Of a stretch of DNA of 64,000 nucleotides, positions 19,214 to 27,886 are shown piece after piece. Position 1 is the stretch's first letter. Every line of letters begins with the position of its first letter. The stretch is from Methyloversatilis sp. (GTDB lineage Bacteria > Pseudomonadota > Gammaproteobacteria > Burkholderiales > Rhodocyclaceae): assembly GCF_030698125.1 (NCBI RefSeq), contig NZ_JAUYNV010000033.1, positions 95,670 through 159,669 on the forward strand, in the 5' to 3' direction. The position numbers and the translations under genes were made by a program. Below the pieces are notes generated by a model, which was not told the origin of the DNA, did no database searches, and was given only the letters and a program-made list of their open reading frames with translations.

Positions 19214-20290
19214 TTGGATACCCTCACACACGCCCTGTCCGGCGCACTGCTCGGACGCCTGCTCGCCCGACCTTCCGATCCCGCAAGGCCGGGGCCGGAA
19301 CCGTGGCAGATGGTGGTCGCCGGCGCAGCGGCCGCGACCTTCCCTGACCTCGATTTCGTGCTTGGCTACGTGTCGGAGCTGACCTATCTGCGCGGCCACC
19401 GCGGTGTGACGCATTCCTTTGTGCTGCTGCCGCTGTGGGGGCTGCTGATTGCCTGGCTGCTGGCGCGGCTGCCGAAAATGCGCGCGCAAGGCGTCGACTG
19501 GCGTTCCTTTTACGTCGTGGTGTGCGCCGGCATCGGCATCCACATCCTCGGCGACCTGATCACGCAGTTCGGCACGATGATCCTGGCGCCTTTTTCCGAT
19601 CGTCGCTTTGGCTGGGGCACCACGTTCATCATCGACCTGCCACTGACCGGGCTGCTCGTTTCAGGGCTGGTGGCGAGCGCGCTGTGGCGGCGCAGCCGCG
19701 CACCGGCCGCATTCGGGCTGGCGGCGGTGTGCGCATGGGTCGGCGTCGGCGCAGTCGGAAAGTCGGAAGCCATCGATGCCGCGCGGCGCCATGCGGCGGA
19801 GCAGGGCATCGCCGCGGTCGCGATCGACGCGATTCCCCGGCCGGCTTCGCCCTTCAACTGGACCGCGGTGATCGACGACGGCGAGCGCTTCCATACTGCG
19901 CATATCAATACGCGGCGAGAGGAGATTCTTCAGGCCGGGCCGGACGACAACCTCATTCGTCGCCTTTCGTCGCATTACCGGCCGGTGGCGATGGCGCAGT
20001 GGCAGGTGCGCGAACGTTTCGGAAATGGCGGACAGGGCGAACTGCGGGAACAGGTGCGCGCCGTCTGGTCGGCGCCGGACTTCGCAGTCTTCCGCTGGTT
20101 CGCAATGTTTCCGGTGCTCGACAGCGTCGGCAGTGCGGCGGGTGGCGCCTGCATCAGCTTTCGCGACCTGCGCTTCGAAACCCCCGGGCGCGACAACCTG
20201 CCGTTCCGCTATGGATTGTGCGAGAGCGGCGCTGGATGGGCGCTGGTCGAACGCACGATGGCGGGCTGGCGCAGGTTGAGCGGACGCTGA
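19214..20290 (+). CDS. YdjM/DUF457-type membrane-bound metal-dependent hydrolase
   Basis: Inner-membrane protein of 358 residues in the YdjM/DUF457 family. The N-terminal motif DTLTHALSGALLGRL and conserved acidic and His residues (FPDLDF; RGHRGVTHSF; HILGDLITQFGT) are the family's putative metal site, spread between several helices. The C-terminal 170 residues form a soluble, presumably periplasmic, extension. I chose the TTG at 19214 because AGGA lies 6 bases upstream and the family N-terminus (LDTLTHA) begins there; the ATG at 19097 adds residues without hydrophobic or family character. The substrate is unknown in all homologues I know of. Confidence 0.83.
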   Translation: MDTLTHALSGALLGRLLARPSDPARPGPEPWQMVVAGAAAATFPDLDFVLGYVSELTYLRGHRGVTHSFVLLPLWGLLIAWLLARLPKMRAQGVDWRSFYVVVCAGIGIHILGDLITQFGTMILAPFSDRRFGWGTTFIIDLPLTGLLVSGLVASALWRRSRAPAAFGLAAVCAWVGVGAVGKSEAIDAARRHAAEQGIAAVAIDAIPRPASPFNWTAVIDDGERFHTAHINTRREEILQAGPDDNLIRRLSSHYRPVAMAQWQVRERFGNGGQGELREQVRAVWSAPDFAVFRWFAMFPVLDSVGSAAGGACISFRDLRFETPGRDNLPFRYGLCESGAGWALVERTMAGWRRLSGR

Positions 20291-20293
20291 ACG

Positions 20294-20335
20294 AAAAAAG
20301 CCGGGCCGGCAGTCCGCAGACCACCGGCCCGGCTT
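20294..20335 (-). terminator. Intrinsic terminator after the TonB receptor gene
   Basis: A 12-bp perfect stem (arms 20298-20309 and 20324-20335) with a 14-base loop. On the minus strand it is followed by six T residues (the A-run at 20294-20299). It lies 17 bases beyond the receptor stop and also just after the + strand hydrolase gene, but the T-tract favours the minus strand. Confidence 0.85.
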
Positions 20336-20351
20336 CACTGTTCCCGGCCGC

Positions 20352-22571
20352 TCAGTACCGCACGGCCACCGTCAGCTGAATGGCGCGTTCGGTGCCCGGC
20401 ACGGCGAAGCCGCCGTTTTCATACAGCGCCTCGTAATAACGCTTGTCGAACAGGTTGAGCACGTTCAGACGAACATCGTAGCGCGGCTGTTCGTAGGCCA
20501 GCATCAGGTCGGCTCGTACGAAGCTCGGTGCCTGCGCGATGGCGACCGGGTTGGTGCCGCCGGTACCGTAGGCGAGGCGATTGCCTTTGGCCTCAAGGCC
20601 GCCGCCGACGCGCCAGGCCGGCGTAATGCGGTAGGTCGTCCACAGATTGCCGGTATAGCGCGGTGTGTTGCGCGGGCGCAGGCCGACGATGTTCGGATTG
20701 TTTGCTGCGAACACTTCGTCGATTTCCGCCCGCATCAATGCAATGCCGCCAAACACGTCCCACTGCGGCGTGATGCGGCCGGCCGCCTCGATTTCGAAGC
20801 CATCGGTGTGGCGCTCCTTCGACAGCACGGCGGCGTTCGCCTGCTCGAGATCCGTATTGCGCTCGTTGAATTTGGTGGCGCGGTACAACGCGGTACGCAG
20901 CGACAGCGCGCCGTCGAACAGTTCCCACTTGGTGCCCAGTTCCACCGTGCGGCTGCGCTCGGCGTCGTAGCGGATACCGTTGTTCAGCTGGTACAGGTCG
21001 GCGGTCGGATTGAACGAGTCGCTCCACGCGAAGTAGTAAGTCTGTACGTCGCTGGGCTGGAACAGCAGGCCGCTGCGATAGCTCCATTCGCTGTACTTCA
21101 GGTTGAATGCGGTCGTCGCCAGCGTGGTTGAATTCAGCGTGTGGTAGTCGGCGTCCATGTGGTCATGGCGAAGCCCCAGCAACAGCTTCCAGTTCGGCAT
21201 GAATTCGATCTGGTCCTGCGCATAGACGCCGATCGAATCGCCTTCATAACCCGCCGGGTTGAACCGGACGCGGTTGCCATAGGCCGCCGGTACCGCCACA
21301 TCCGGATCGGGGTTGCCGACGGTGGTGGTGGGTGCGGTGACATTGACCGAAGTGTAGGACCAGCGATCCGCCTTTTCACGCAGCAGTTCGAGTCCGAACA
21401 GCGCCTCGTGCTTCATGCCCGCCAGCGCGAATTTCGTTGTCAGGTCGCTCTGCAGCGTGTAGGTGCTTTCTTCACCGCCGCGCGCCTGACGGCCGCGTGT
21501 GATCACGGTCGCGTCGTTCACCGTCGCAGTGGTCGCGCCGCCCGGCAGACGCGGTGCCACGCCCCACAGATCGCGCTTGTAGTCCGCGTAGCGGGCAACG
21601 GTGCGCAGTTCGGTGTCGGACGAGAAGCGGTGCGTCCAGATGCCGGTGGTGATGTTGGTGTCGTTCTGCTCGTAATCGGACGACGTGCCGTAAAAGCGGC
21701 TGGCCGAAACGTCGAGTGGCGATCGGGTGACCTGCGAGCGGGTGATGGTGCCCGGTCGGCTGACGAAAGGCACACCGTAGTCCGGCACGTTCTTCGTCGT
21801 GTAGTAGAGGTGACCGATCGAGAATTCATCGGCGGTGCCGATACCCCAGCGCAGCGTTGGCGCGATGCCTTCGCGGTCCGATTCGACGCCATTGCGCGAG
21901 CTTTCGGCGTCGGTCTTCATCGCGCTGATGCGAAATGCCATGTTTTCACCCAGCACCTTGTTCACATCTGCGGTGACGCGTCCGTACTCATGGCTGCCGA
22001 CGGTGGCCGATACTTCGGTGCGATCGACCAGGCCCGGCTGCTTGCTGACCCGGTTGATGACGCCGCCGGCCTGACCGCGGCCGAACAGCATGGCGGCCGA
22101 GCCGCGCAGCACATCGATCTGCTCGACGTGGAACACCTCGCGGTTGTACTGGGCGACGTCGCGGATGCCGTCCAGATACAGGTCGCCGAACGAATAGAAG
22201 CCGCGCAGCATGATGTTGTCGCCGATGCGGCCGCCTTCGCCCGAATTGAACGTGAGGCCGGCGACGTGGCGCAACGCGTTCTTCATCGTGTCGGAATTGC
22301 TGTCCAGCATGAGCTGTTCGGTCACGGTGGTGATCGCCTGCGGAATGTCCCTGGACAGCTGATTCGTCCTGGCCGAGCGGACGATGCCCGACTGGTATCC
22401 GTTGTTCGGCGAATTCGGGCGTTCGCGTGTGTCGCTCACCTGAACTTCAGGCAGTACGGGGGTCGTGCCGGCGGGGGCCGTCTGTTGTGCCTGGGCGACA
22501 TTGCCGGTCGACAGCGCCATCAGCATGGCGGCCGCCAGCGACAGCGGCTGCTGCGGGGGAGTGCGGGTCAT
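20352..22571 (-). CDS. TonB-dependent siderophore receptor (Fiu/catecholate type)
   Basis: Outer-membrane ferric-siderophore transporter, 739 residues. A signal peptide (to about residue 28, AQAQ) precedes a plug domain beginning at VQVSDTRE with DIPQAITTVTEQLM and IMLRGF, then the 22-strand barrel ending in a terminal Tyr (IQLTVAVRY). The plug wording and short loops resemble catecholate/hydroxamate receptors such as Fiu. The ATG at 22571 is preceded by AGGA and starts the signal peptide. A Fur-box-like palindrome lies upstream, shared with divergent feoAB. No siderophore synthesis genes are nearby, so it may take up xenosiderophores. Confidence 0.9.
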   Translation of the reverse strand: MTRTPPQQPLSLAAAMLMALSTGNVAQAQQTAPAGTTPVLPEVQVSDTRERPNSPNNGYQSGIVRSARTNQLSRDIPQAITTVTEQLMLDSNSDTMKNALRHVAGLTFNSGEGGRIGDNIMLRGFYSFGDLYLDGIRDVAQYNREVFHVEQIDVLRGSAAMLFGRGQAGGVINRVSKQPGLVDRTEVSATVGSHEYGRVTADVNKVLGENMAFRISAMKTDAESSRNGVESDREGIAPTLRWGIGTADEFSIGHLYYTTKNVPDYGVPFVSRPGTITRSQVTRSPLDVSASRFYGTSSDYEQNDTNITTGIWTHRFSSDTELRTVARYADYKRDLWGVAPRLPGGATTATVNDATVITRGRQARGGEESTYTLQSDLTTKFALAGMKHEALFGLELLREKADRWSYTSVNVTAPTTTVGNPDPDVAVPAAYGNRVRFNPAGYEGDSIGVYAQDQIEFMPNWKLLLGLRHDHMDADYHTLNSTTLATTAFNLKYSEWSYRSGLLFQPSDVQTYYFAWSDSFNPTADLYQLNNGIRYDAERSRTVELGTKWELFDGALSLRTALYRATKFNERNTDLEQANAAVLSKERHTDGFEIEAAGRITPQWDVFGGIALMRAEIDEVFAANNPNIVGLRPRNTPRYTGNLWTTYRITPAWRVGGGLEAKGNRLAYGTGGTNPVAIAQAPSFVRADLMLAYEQPRYDVRLNVLNLFDKRYYEALYENGGFAVPGTERAIQLTVAVRY

Positions 22572-22678
22572 CTGAGTCAGTCCTGGAGTGAAGTTGTCGG
22601 GACTGGCTTGCAGAGGGGCTGGCTGGTCCGCGGTCTGTCCGGTGAAAACACCGGCAGCGACGCGAGGTGGACTATAAT

Positions 22679-22693
22679 CGAGAATGATTCTCG
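22679..22693. promoter_or_regulatory. Fur-box-like palindrome between TonB receptor and feoA
   Basis: A perfect 15-base palindrome, CGAGAATGATTCTCG, next to TATAAT-like sequence, closely resembling the Fur repeat (GATAATGAT-type). It lies in the 284-base divergent region, so one iron-bound Fur site could control both the receptor and feoABC-like genes. Confidence 0.82.
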
Positions 22694-22855
22694 TTAAAAT
22701 TAGCGTTGTAATCATTTGATGCGTGAACGCAATACGGGCCGACCTGCGCCGGATAGGCAGCCGCCCCGTTACCCGGGTCGCGCCAGAACGGCGCGCTTCG
22801 CCGCACACGCTGCAACCTGCGCCTATCGACTGCTACCGGATCACGTACACCCTGG

Positions 22856-23122
22856 ATGACCATGCCTGATACGGAAATGCGGCTGAGCGATGCGGAAACC
22901 GGCGCGCCCATGGTGGTGATCGGTCTGGACGAACGTGCCGGACTGCCGGATCTGCAGATGCGCCTGCGCGAGCTGGGCTTCATGGAGGGGGAACCGGTGT
23001 GCGTGCTGCGTCGCGGGCAGCCCGGCGGCGAGCCGCTGGCGGTGCGCATCGGCGCATCGACCTTTGCACTGCGCCGCATCGAAGCCGCCTGCGTGCGTGT
23101 CGCGTCCAGGCAGGTCAAGTGA
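22856..23122 (+). CDS. feoA: Ferrous iron transport protein A
   Basis: Small cytoplasmic SH3-like protein of 88 residues that assists FeoB. The family hallmarks are LQMRLRELGFMEGEPVCVLRR and the closing LRRIEA segment (FALRRIEAACVRV). The start is the ATG at 22856; a second ATG two codons on is equally possible, and neither has a strong ribosome site. Its stop overlaps the feoB start by one base (TGATG). Divergent from the TonB receptor and downstream of the Fur-box-like site, so iron-repressed expression is likely. Confidence 0.88.
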   Translation: MTMPDTEMRLSDAETGAPMVVIGLDERAGLPDLQMRLRELGFMEGEPVCVLRRGQPGGEPLAVRIGASTFALRRIEAACVRVASRQVK

Positions 23123-24990
23123 TGACCGCAATCCCCATCGACAGCCGTCGTTTGACGCCGCCCACGCTGGCGTTGGTGGGCAATCCGAATTGCGGCAAGA
23201 CGGCGCTGTTCAATCTGCTGACCGGCAGTCACCAGAAGGTGGCCAATTACGCCGGTGTCACGGTCGAGCGCAAGGAAGGCTGGCTGCGCACGCCGGCCGG
23301 CAAACGCCTGGCTGTGCTCGATCTGCCCGGTACCTACAGCCTGGCGCCGAATTCACCGGACGAACAGGTGACCTGCGACGTGCTCGCCGGCCGGCTGCCG
23401 GGTGAGCGTCGCCCCGATCTGGTGCTGGCGGTGGTCGATGCGACCCAGCTGGCGCGCCAGCTGCGACTGGTGCTGGGCCTGCGGCGGCTCGGCCTGCCGC
23501 TGGTCGTGGTGCTCAACATGACCGACCTCGCACGGGCACGCGGTGTCGATGTCGATGTCGAGGCGCTGTCGCGCGCACTTGGCGTCCCGGTCGTATCGAC
23601 CGTCGCGGTGCGCGGTGGCGGCGCCGATGCGCTGTTCCGGTTGCTCGATGCGGCGCTGCCTCCGGTAGCACTCGCAGCCTCTGCCGGCAGCGTGGTCGAT
23701 GACTACCGGCAGGTGAAGGACATCCTGACGACGCTGGGCCTCGATCGCGTGCCGGCACACGCCTTCACCGATCGCGCCGACCGTGTGCTGCTGCATCCAC
23801 TGGCCGGTCCGATGCTGCTGTTCGCGCTGCTGTTCCTGATCTTTCAGGCCGTGTTTGCGTGGGCCGAAGCGCCGATGGGCTGGATCGAATCGGCCACGGC
23901 GCTGCTCGGCGATTTCGTCGGAAGTGTGCTCCCGGACGGTCTGCTGCGCAGCCTGCTCACCGACGGGCTGATCGCCGGACTGGGCGGCGTGCTGGTGTTC
24001 CTGCCGCAGATCGTCATCCTGTTCTTCTTCATCCTGCTGCTCGAAGAGTCCGGCTACCTGCCGCGCGCCGCCTTCCTGCTCGATCGGCTGATGGGCGGCG
24101 TCGGGTTGTCCGGGCGAGCCTTCATTCCGCTGCTGTCGAGCTTTGCCTGCGCGATTCCCGGCATCATGGCCACGCGCACCATCCAGAATCCGCGCGACCG
24201 CTGGGTGACCATCATGATCGCGCCGCTGATGACCTGTTCCGCCCGGCTGCCGGTGTATGCGCTGCTGATCGGCGCCTTCATTCCGGCGCGCCGCGTGGCC
24301 GGCGGACTCGAACTGCAGGGGCTGGTGCTGTTCGCGCTCTATCTCGCGGGCATCGTGTCGGCCGTGCTGGTGGCCTGGCTGCTCAAGCGGCTTGGCTCGA
24401 AAGACCGGCAGCACACGCTGCTGATGGAACTGCCGGACTACCACTGGCCGTCGCTGCGCAACCTGGCAATCGGCCTGTGGCAGCGCGTGCTCATATTCCT
24501 GCAGCGGGTCGGCGGCATCATTCTCGCGCTCACCGTGCTGCTGTGGTTCATGGCCAGCTTTCCGGGTGCGCCGGCTGACTTCGCAGGCGCGCCGATCGAA
24601 TACAGCTTCGCGGGCCGGCTCGGTCATTTCCTGCTGCCGCTGTTCGAACCGATCGGCTTCAACTGGCAGATCGCGGTGGCGCTGGTGCCGGGCATGGCGG
24701 CGCGTGAGGTCGCGGTGAGCGCGCTCGGCACCGTGTATGCGCTGTCGGCCACGGCCGACGATACCGCGCAGGCCCTGGTGCCGTTGATCGTCGCCGGCTG
24801 GAGTCTGCCGACCGCGCTGTCGTTGCTCGCCTGGTATGTGTTCGCGCCGCAGTGTCTGTCGACGCTTGCCACGGTACGGCGCGAAACCGGTGGCTGGAGC
24901 GCGCCGCTGCTGATGGCGGGCTATCTGTTCGCGCTGGCGTATGCGGCCTCGTTCGTCACCTACCGCATTGCACTGGCCTGCTGCACATGA
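23122..24990 (+). CDS. feoB: Ferrous iron transporter FeoB
   Basis: Inner-membrane Fe(II) transporter of 622 residues with a GTPase domain: G1 GNPNCGKT (20-27), G3 DLPGTYS, G4 NMTD. Gate-type hydrophobic domains follow, with the conserved SSFACAIPGIMATRTI and MTCSARLPVY motifs containing the presumed pore cysteines. The length is shorter than E. coli FeoB (773), as expected for members lacking the C-terminal extension. I place the start at 23122 because it overlaps the feoA stop and begins the family similarity; the longer frame from 22999 merely crosses feoA. It overlaps the next small gene by 4 bases. Confidence 0.95.
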   Translation: MTAIPIDSRRLTPPTLALVGNPNCGKTALFNLLTGSHQKVANYAGVTVERKEGWLRTPAGKRLAVLDLPGTYSLAPNSPDEQVTCDVLAGRLPGERRPDLVLAVVDATQLARQLRLVLGLRRLGLPLVVVLNMTDLARARGVDVDVEALSRALGVPVVSTVAVRGGGADALFRLLDAALPPVALAASAGSVVDDYRQVKDILTTLGLDRVPAHAFTDRADRVLLHPLAGPMLLFALLFLIFQAVFAWAEAPMGWIESATALLGDFVGSVLPDGLLRSLLTDGLIAGLGGVLVFLPQIVILFFFILLLEESGYLPRAAFLLDRLMGGVGLSGRAFIPLLSSFACAIPGIMATRTIQNPRDRWVTIMIAPLMTCSARLPVYALLIGAFIPARRVAGGLELQGLVLFALYLAGIVSAVLVAWLLKRLGSKDRQHTLLMELPDYHWPSLRNLAIGLWQRVLIFLQRVGGIILALTVLLWFMASFPGAPADFAGAPIEYSFAGRLGHFLLPLFEPIGFNWQIAVALVPGMAAREVAVSALGTVYALSATADDTAQALVPLIVAGWSLPTALSLLAWYVFAPQCLSTLATVRRETGGWSAPLLMAGYLFALAYAASFVTYRIALACCT

Positions 24991-25196
24991 TCTTTTCCGT
25001 GACCGATCTGCTGGCGCTGGTGATCGTCGGTCTGGCCGCATGGAAGGTGATGCGCGTCGCCCGGGCGCGGCTGAGTCCGCCTGGCGAGTCGATGAGCGAT
25101 CCGGGAAGCAAGCCGGATGCAGACGCGGGCAGCGATGGAGGCGATGACGGCTGCCATGGCTGCCGTCAGTGCCCGGGGCGCGAGTCACGCCGCTGA
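24987..25196 (+). CDS. FeoB-associated Cys-rich membrane protein
   Basis: A 69-residue protein starting inside the feoB stop (ATGA). One N-terminal transmembrane helix (VTDLLALVIVGLAAWKVM) is followed by a charged linker and a C-terminal cysteine cluster, CHGCRQC. This matches the short FeoB-associated Cys-rich proteins found after feoB in many bacteria, which may bind or reduce Fe(II) at the cytoplasmic exit. The longer in-frame reading from 24852 is out of frame with feoB and is rejected. It converges with hmuV. Confidence 0.82.
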   Translation: MIFSVTDLLALVIVGLAAWKVMRVARARLSPPGESMSDPGSKPDADAGSDGGDDGCHGCRQCPGRESRR

Positions 25197-25210
25197 GCGC
25201 GCGCCGCGCG

Positions 25211-25999
25211 TCAGGCGGCTGGCTCGGCCATCAGCAGCGGGCGCGAAGTGTGTGGGTCGATCCAGACGCGGCAATCCAGTCCGAAGGCGTCCGCCAGCGC
25301 GGCCGACTGAAGCACTTCGAACGGCGCACCGTCGGCCCGGATGCGGCCGTCGGCCAGCAATACCAGACGGTCGGCATAACGGGCGGCAAGATTGAGGTCG
25401 TGCACGATGGCGAGCACGCCGGTCATGCGGCTGTGTGCGCGATCGCGCGCGCAGGCCAGCACGCGGTGCTGCCAGGCGATGTCGAGGGCCGCGACCGGTT
25501 CATCGAGCAGCAGGAAGTGGGCGCCGGGTGTGCCGCGCCAGATCTGTGCCAGCGCGCGCGCCAGATGCACGCGCGCCTGCTCGCCGCCGGACAATGTGCT
25601 GCACAGCCGGTCGGCCATGGCCTCGCAGCCGGTGAGTGCCATCGCGGCACGCGCGATGGCGCGGTCGTCGGCACCCGGCCGGCCGCCGTGATGCGGGAAG
25701 CGGCCGAGGGCGACCACCTGCCGTGCGGTGTAGTCGAGATCGCTGCGCTGGTGCTGGGCGTGCACCGCGCGCAGCGTGGCCAGTTCGGCTGCGGGAATGT
25801 GGCGCAGCGGGCGCCCGTTGCACGACACGGCATCGCAGGCGGCGTCGATGTCGCCGGATAGCGCACGCAGCAGCGTGGTCTTGCCGGCGCCATTCGGGCC
25901 GATCAGGGCCAGCATTTCGCCGGGTCGCACGTCGATCGACACGTCGTCGATCAGCCTGCGCTGACCGGCCATGACGCAGAGGTGGCGGGCGCTCAGCAT
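25211..25999 (-). CDS. hmuV: Heme ABC transporter ATP-binding protein
   Basis: Cytoplasmic ATPase of the heme importer, 262 residues, with Walker A GPNGAGKTT (34-42), signature LSGGEQARVHLARAL and Walker B FLLLDEPVAALD. It is last in the hmuSTUV order and starts one base after the permease stop (TGA-C-ATG). The ATG at 25999 is preferred over an upstream 26053 start whose Cys-rich extension overlaps the permease. It powers movement of heme from HmuT through HmuU. Confidence 0.92.
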   Translation of the reverse strand: MLSARHLCVMAGQRRLIDDVSIDVRPGEMLALIGPNGAGKTTLLRALSGDIDAACDAVSCNGRPLRHIPAAELATLRAVHAQHQRSDLDYTARQVVALGRFPHHGGRPGADDRAIARAAMALTGCEAMADRLCSTLSGGEQARVHLARALAQIWRGTPGAHFLLLDEPVAALDIAWQHRVLACARDRAHSRMTGVLAIVHDLNLAARYADRLVLLADGRIRADGAPFEVLQSAALADAFGLDCRVWIDPHTSRPLLMAEPAA

Positions 26000-26000
26000 G

Positions 26001-27050
26001 TCAGTGTTCCTGCGCGGCGCGCCGGCGCAGCAGCAGCATGAAAAAGGGCGCACCGAACAGTGCGGTCAGCACGCCGATCGGCAGTTCGGCCGGGCTGACC
26101 CAGGTGCGTGCCGCACTGTCGGCCAGCACGACCAGCAAGGCGCCGGCCAGCGCACTGGCCGGCAGCAGCAGGTGGTGCGATGGCCCGGCGAGGCGGCGTG
26201 CCAGATGGGGTGCAATCAGGCCGATGAATCCGATGGTGCCGGTCAGTGCCGTGGTGGCGCCGACCGATAGCGCGATCAGCACCACGCAGGCGCGGTTCAG
26301 CGTGCCGACCGCCACGCCCAGGTGCGCCGCCTGTGCTTCGCCCAATGCCAGCGCATCGAGCGGCCCGGCCTTGCGCAGCAGCAGCGCGAGTGCCACGCCG
26401 ACCGCCGCGGCGGCGGCGATGACACCCGGCCAGGTGGCGCCGGCCAGACTGCCCAGCGTCCAGAATGTGAATTGTCGTACCTGCGCGTCGCTGCCCATGA
26501 ACAGCAGCAAGCCGATGCCCGACATGGCGAGCGCGTTGATGGCGATGCCCGACAGCAGCATCAGCGTGACCGAACTGCGGCCATTGCGGCGCGACGCGGC
26601 ATAGACCAGCGCCGTGGTGAGCGCGGCACCGGCGAATGCGGTCAGCGGCAACAGCGCACTGGCGGCCCAGCCACCCGTGCTCATGGCGCGCTCGCCAAGG
26701 ATGACCACGGCGGCTGCGGCCAGTGCGGCGCCGCTGCTGACGCCGACCAGACCGGGGTCGGCGAGCGGGTTGCGCATCAGGCCCTGCATGGCGGCACCGG
26801 CGATGCCCATGCCGGCGCCGGCGATCACCCCGAGCAGCACGCGCGGCAGACGCAGCGTCCAGATCACCAGATCGGCATCCGACCCGACCTGCTGCCCGAG
26901 CAGCGCGCTGACGACGGTCGCCGCCGGCAGGTCCACCGCACCACTGGCCAGCGCATGCACGACGGCGCCGATCAGCGCGGCCGCCAGCAGCCAGAGCGTC
27001 AGGCTGGCCGGCGGGCCGATGCGCGGCAACTCGACACTGCGCAGGTTCAT
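26001..27050 (-). CDS. hmuU: Heme/iron ABC transporter permease (FecCD family)
   Basis: Inner-membrane permease, 349 residues with about ten hydrophobic helices. FecCD signatures are LRLPRVLLGVIAGAGMGIAGAAMQGLMRNPLADPG in spirit (key residues 68-102) and GTIGFIGLIAPHLARRL, the coupling segment to the ATPase, near residue 270. The start ATG at 27050 overlaps the end of hmuT by 4 bases. A much longer open frame extends upstream antisense-like through hmuT but without family character. Heme rather than ferric siderophore as substrate is inferred from the operon (hmuS, hmuT, heme receptor). Confidence 0.92.
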   Translation of the reverse strand: MNLRSVELPRIGPPASLTLWLLAAALIGAVVHALASGAVDLPAATVVSALLGQQVGSDADLVIWTLRLPRVLLGVIAGAGMGIAGAAMQGLMRNPLADPGLVGVSSGAALAAAAVVILGERAMSTGGWAASALLPLTAFAGAALTTALVYAASRRNGRSSVTLMLLSGIAINALAMSGIGLLLFMGSDAQVRQFTFWTLGSLAGATWPGVIAAAAAVGVALALLLRKAGPLDALALGEAQAAHLGVAVGTLNRACVVLIALSVGATTALTGTIGFIGLIAPHLARRLAGPSHHLLLPASALAGALLVVLADSAARTWVSPAELPIGVLTALFGAPFFMLLLRRRAAQEH

Positions 27051-27886
27051 GGCGTGCGCATCCGCTGCGCCAGATCGAGCACCGCGGCCGGCAGACGCGG
27101 CCCGAAACCGAGCAGGCGCAGCGCGTCCAGCGTCACCAGCCGGCCGGCACGCGCGGCGGGCAGCGCGGCCAGACCGGGTCGGCCGAGAAAGGCGGCGCGG
27201 CCGCCGGCGGTGGCGATCGCCTCGTCGGTCGTGACGATGATGTCGGGTGCCGCCGCCAGCGCTGCTTCCAGCGTCAGCGGGCGGTAGCCGTTGAAGCGGC
27301 CGGCCATGACGTTGACGGCACCCGCATAGTCGATCATGGCTGCGGCGGCCGTGCCGTCGCCGGCGACCATCGGACTGGCACCGCCATGATCGAGAATGAA
27401 CAGCGCACGCGGACGTCCCGGCAAGGCAGCGACCTGTTGCCGCGCCGCCGCCCAGTCGGCATCGAAGCGCTCGGCCAGCGTGCGCCCGGCGTCGTCCAGC
27501 GCGAGCGACGCGGCGATGGCGCGGATGGTGCCGCCGACCTGATCGGCACGGTGGCCGGCGTCCAGCTGCAGCACGCGCACGCCGGCACCCTGCAACTGGG
27601 TCAGCGCAACCGGCGGGCCGGCGTCGGCGGTGGCGATCAGCAGCGTGGGCCGCATCGACAACACGCCTTCGGCCGCCAGCGCACGCTGGTAGCCGACCCG
27701 CGGCAGTGACTGCGCCGCCTCCGGCCAGGTGCTCGTGGTATCGGTCGCGACCACGCGGGCGCCCGCGCCGAGCGCATAGACGATTTCGGTGACCGCACCG
27801 CCGACCGTGACCAGACGCTGTGCGCTGTCGGCCAGCGCCGGGCCGCACAGCGCGGCCAGAACGCTCAGCAGGGCAAGACGCTTCAT
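27047..27886 (-). CDS. hmuT: Periplasmic heme-binding protein
   Basis: Substrate-binding protein of the importer, 279 residues. A signal peptide (MKRLALLSVLAALCGPALA) precedes a two-lobed helical-backbone binding fold (periplasmic binding protein class III) with VTVGGAVTEIVYALGAGARVVATDTTS and the linker helix. HmuT/ShuT/PhuT proteins ligate heme with a tyrosine in the first lobe, and one is present in the segment RVGYQRAL. Both ends overlap neighbours by 4 bases (hmuS upstream, hmuU downstream), giving strict coupling. Confidence 0.9.
   Translation of the reverse strand: MKRLALLSVLAALCGPALADSAQRLVTVGGAVTEIVYALGAGARVVATDTTSTWPEAAQSLPRVGYQRALAAEGVLSMRPTLLIATADAGPPVALTQLQGAGVRVLQLDAGHRADQVGGTIRAIAASLALDDAGRTLAERFDADWAAARQQVAALPGRPRALFILDHGGASPMVAGDGTAAAAMIDYAGAVNVMAGRFNGYRPLTLEAALAAAPDIIVTTDEAIATAGGRAAFLGRPGLAALPAARAGRLVTLDALRLLGFGPRLPAAVLDLAQRMRTP

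Noticed and set aside
23353..25188. Minus-strand frame of 611 codons opposite feoB
   Set aside because: Antisense shadow without family features.
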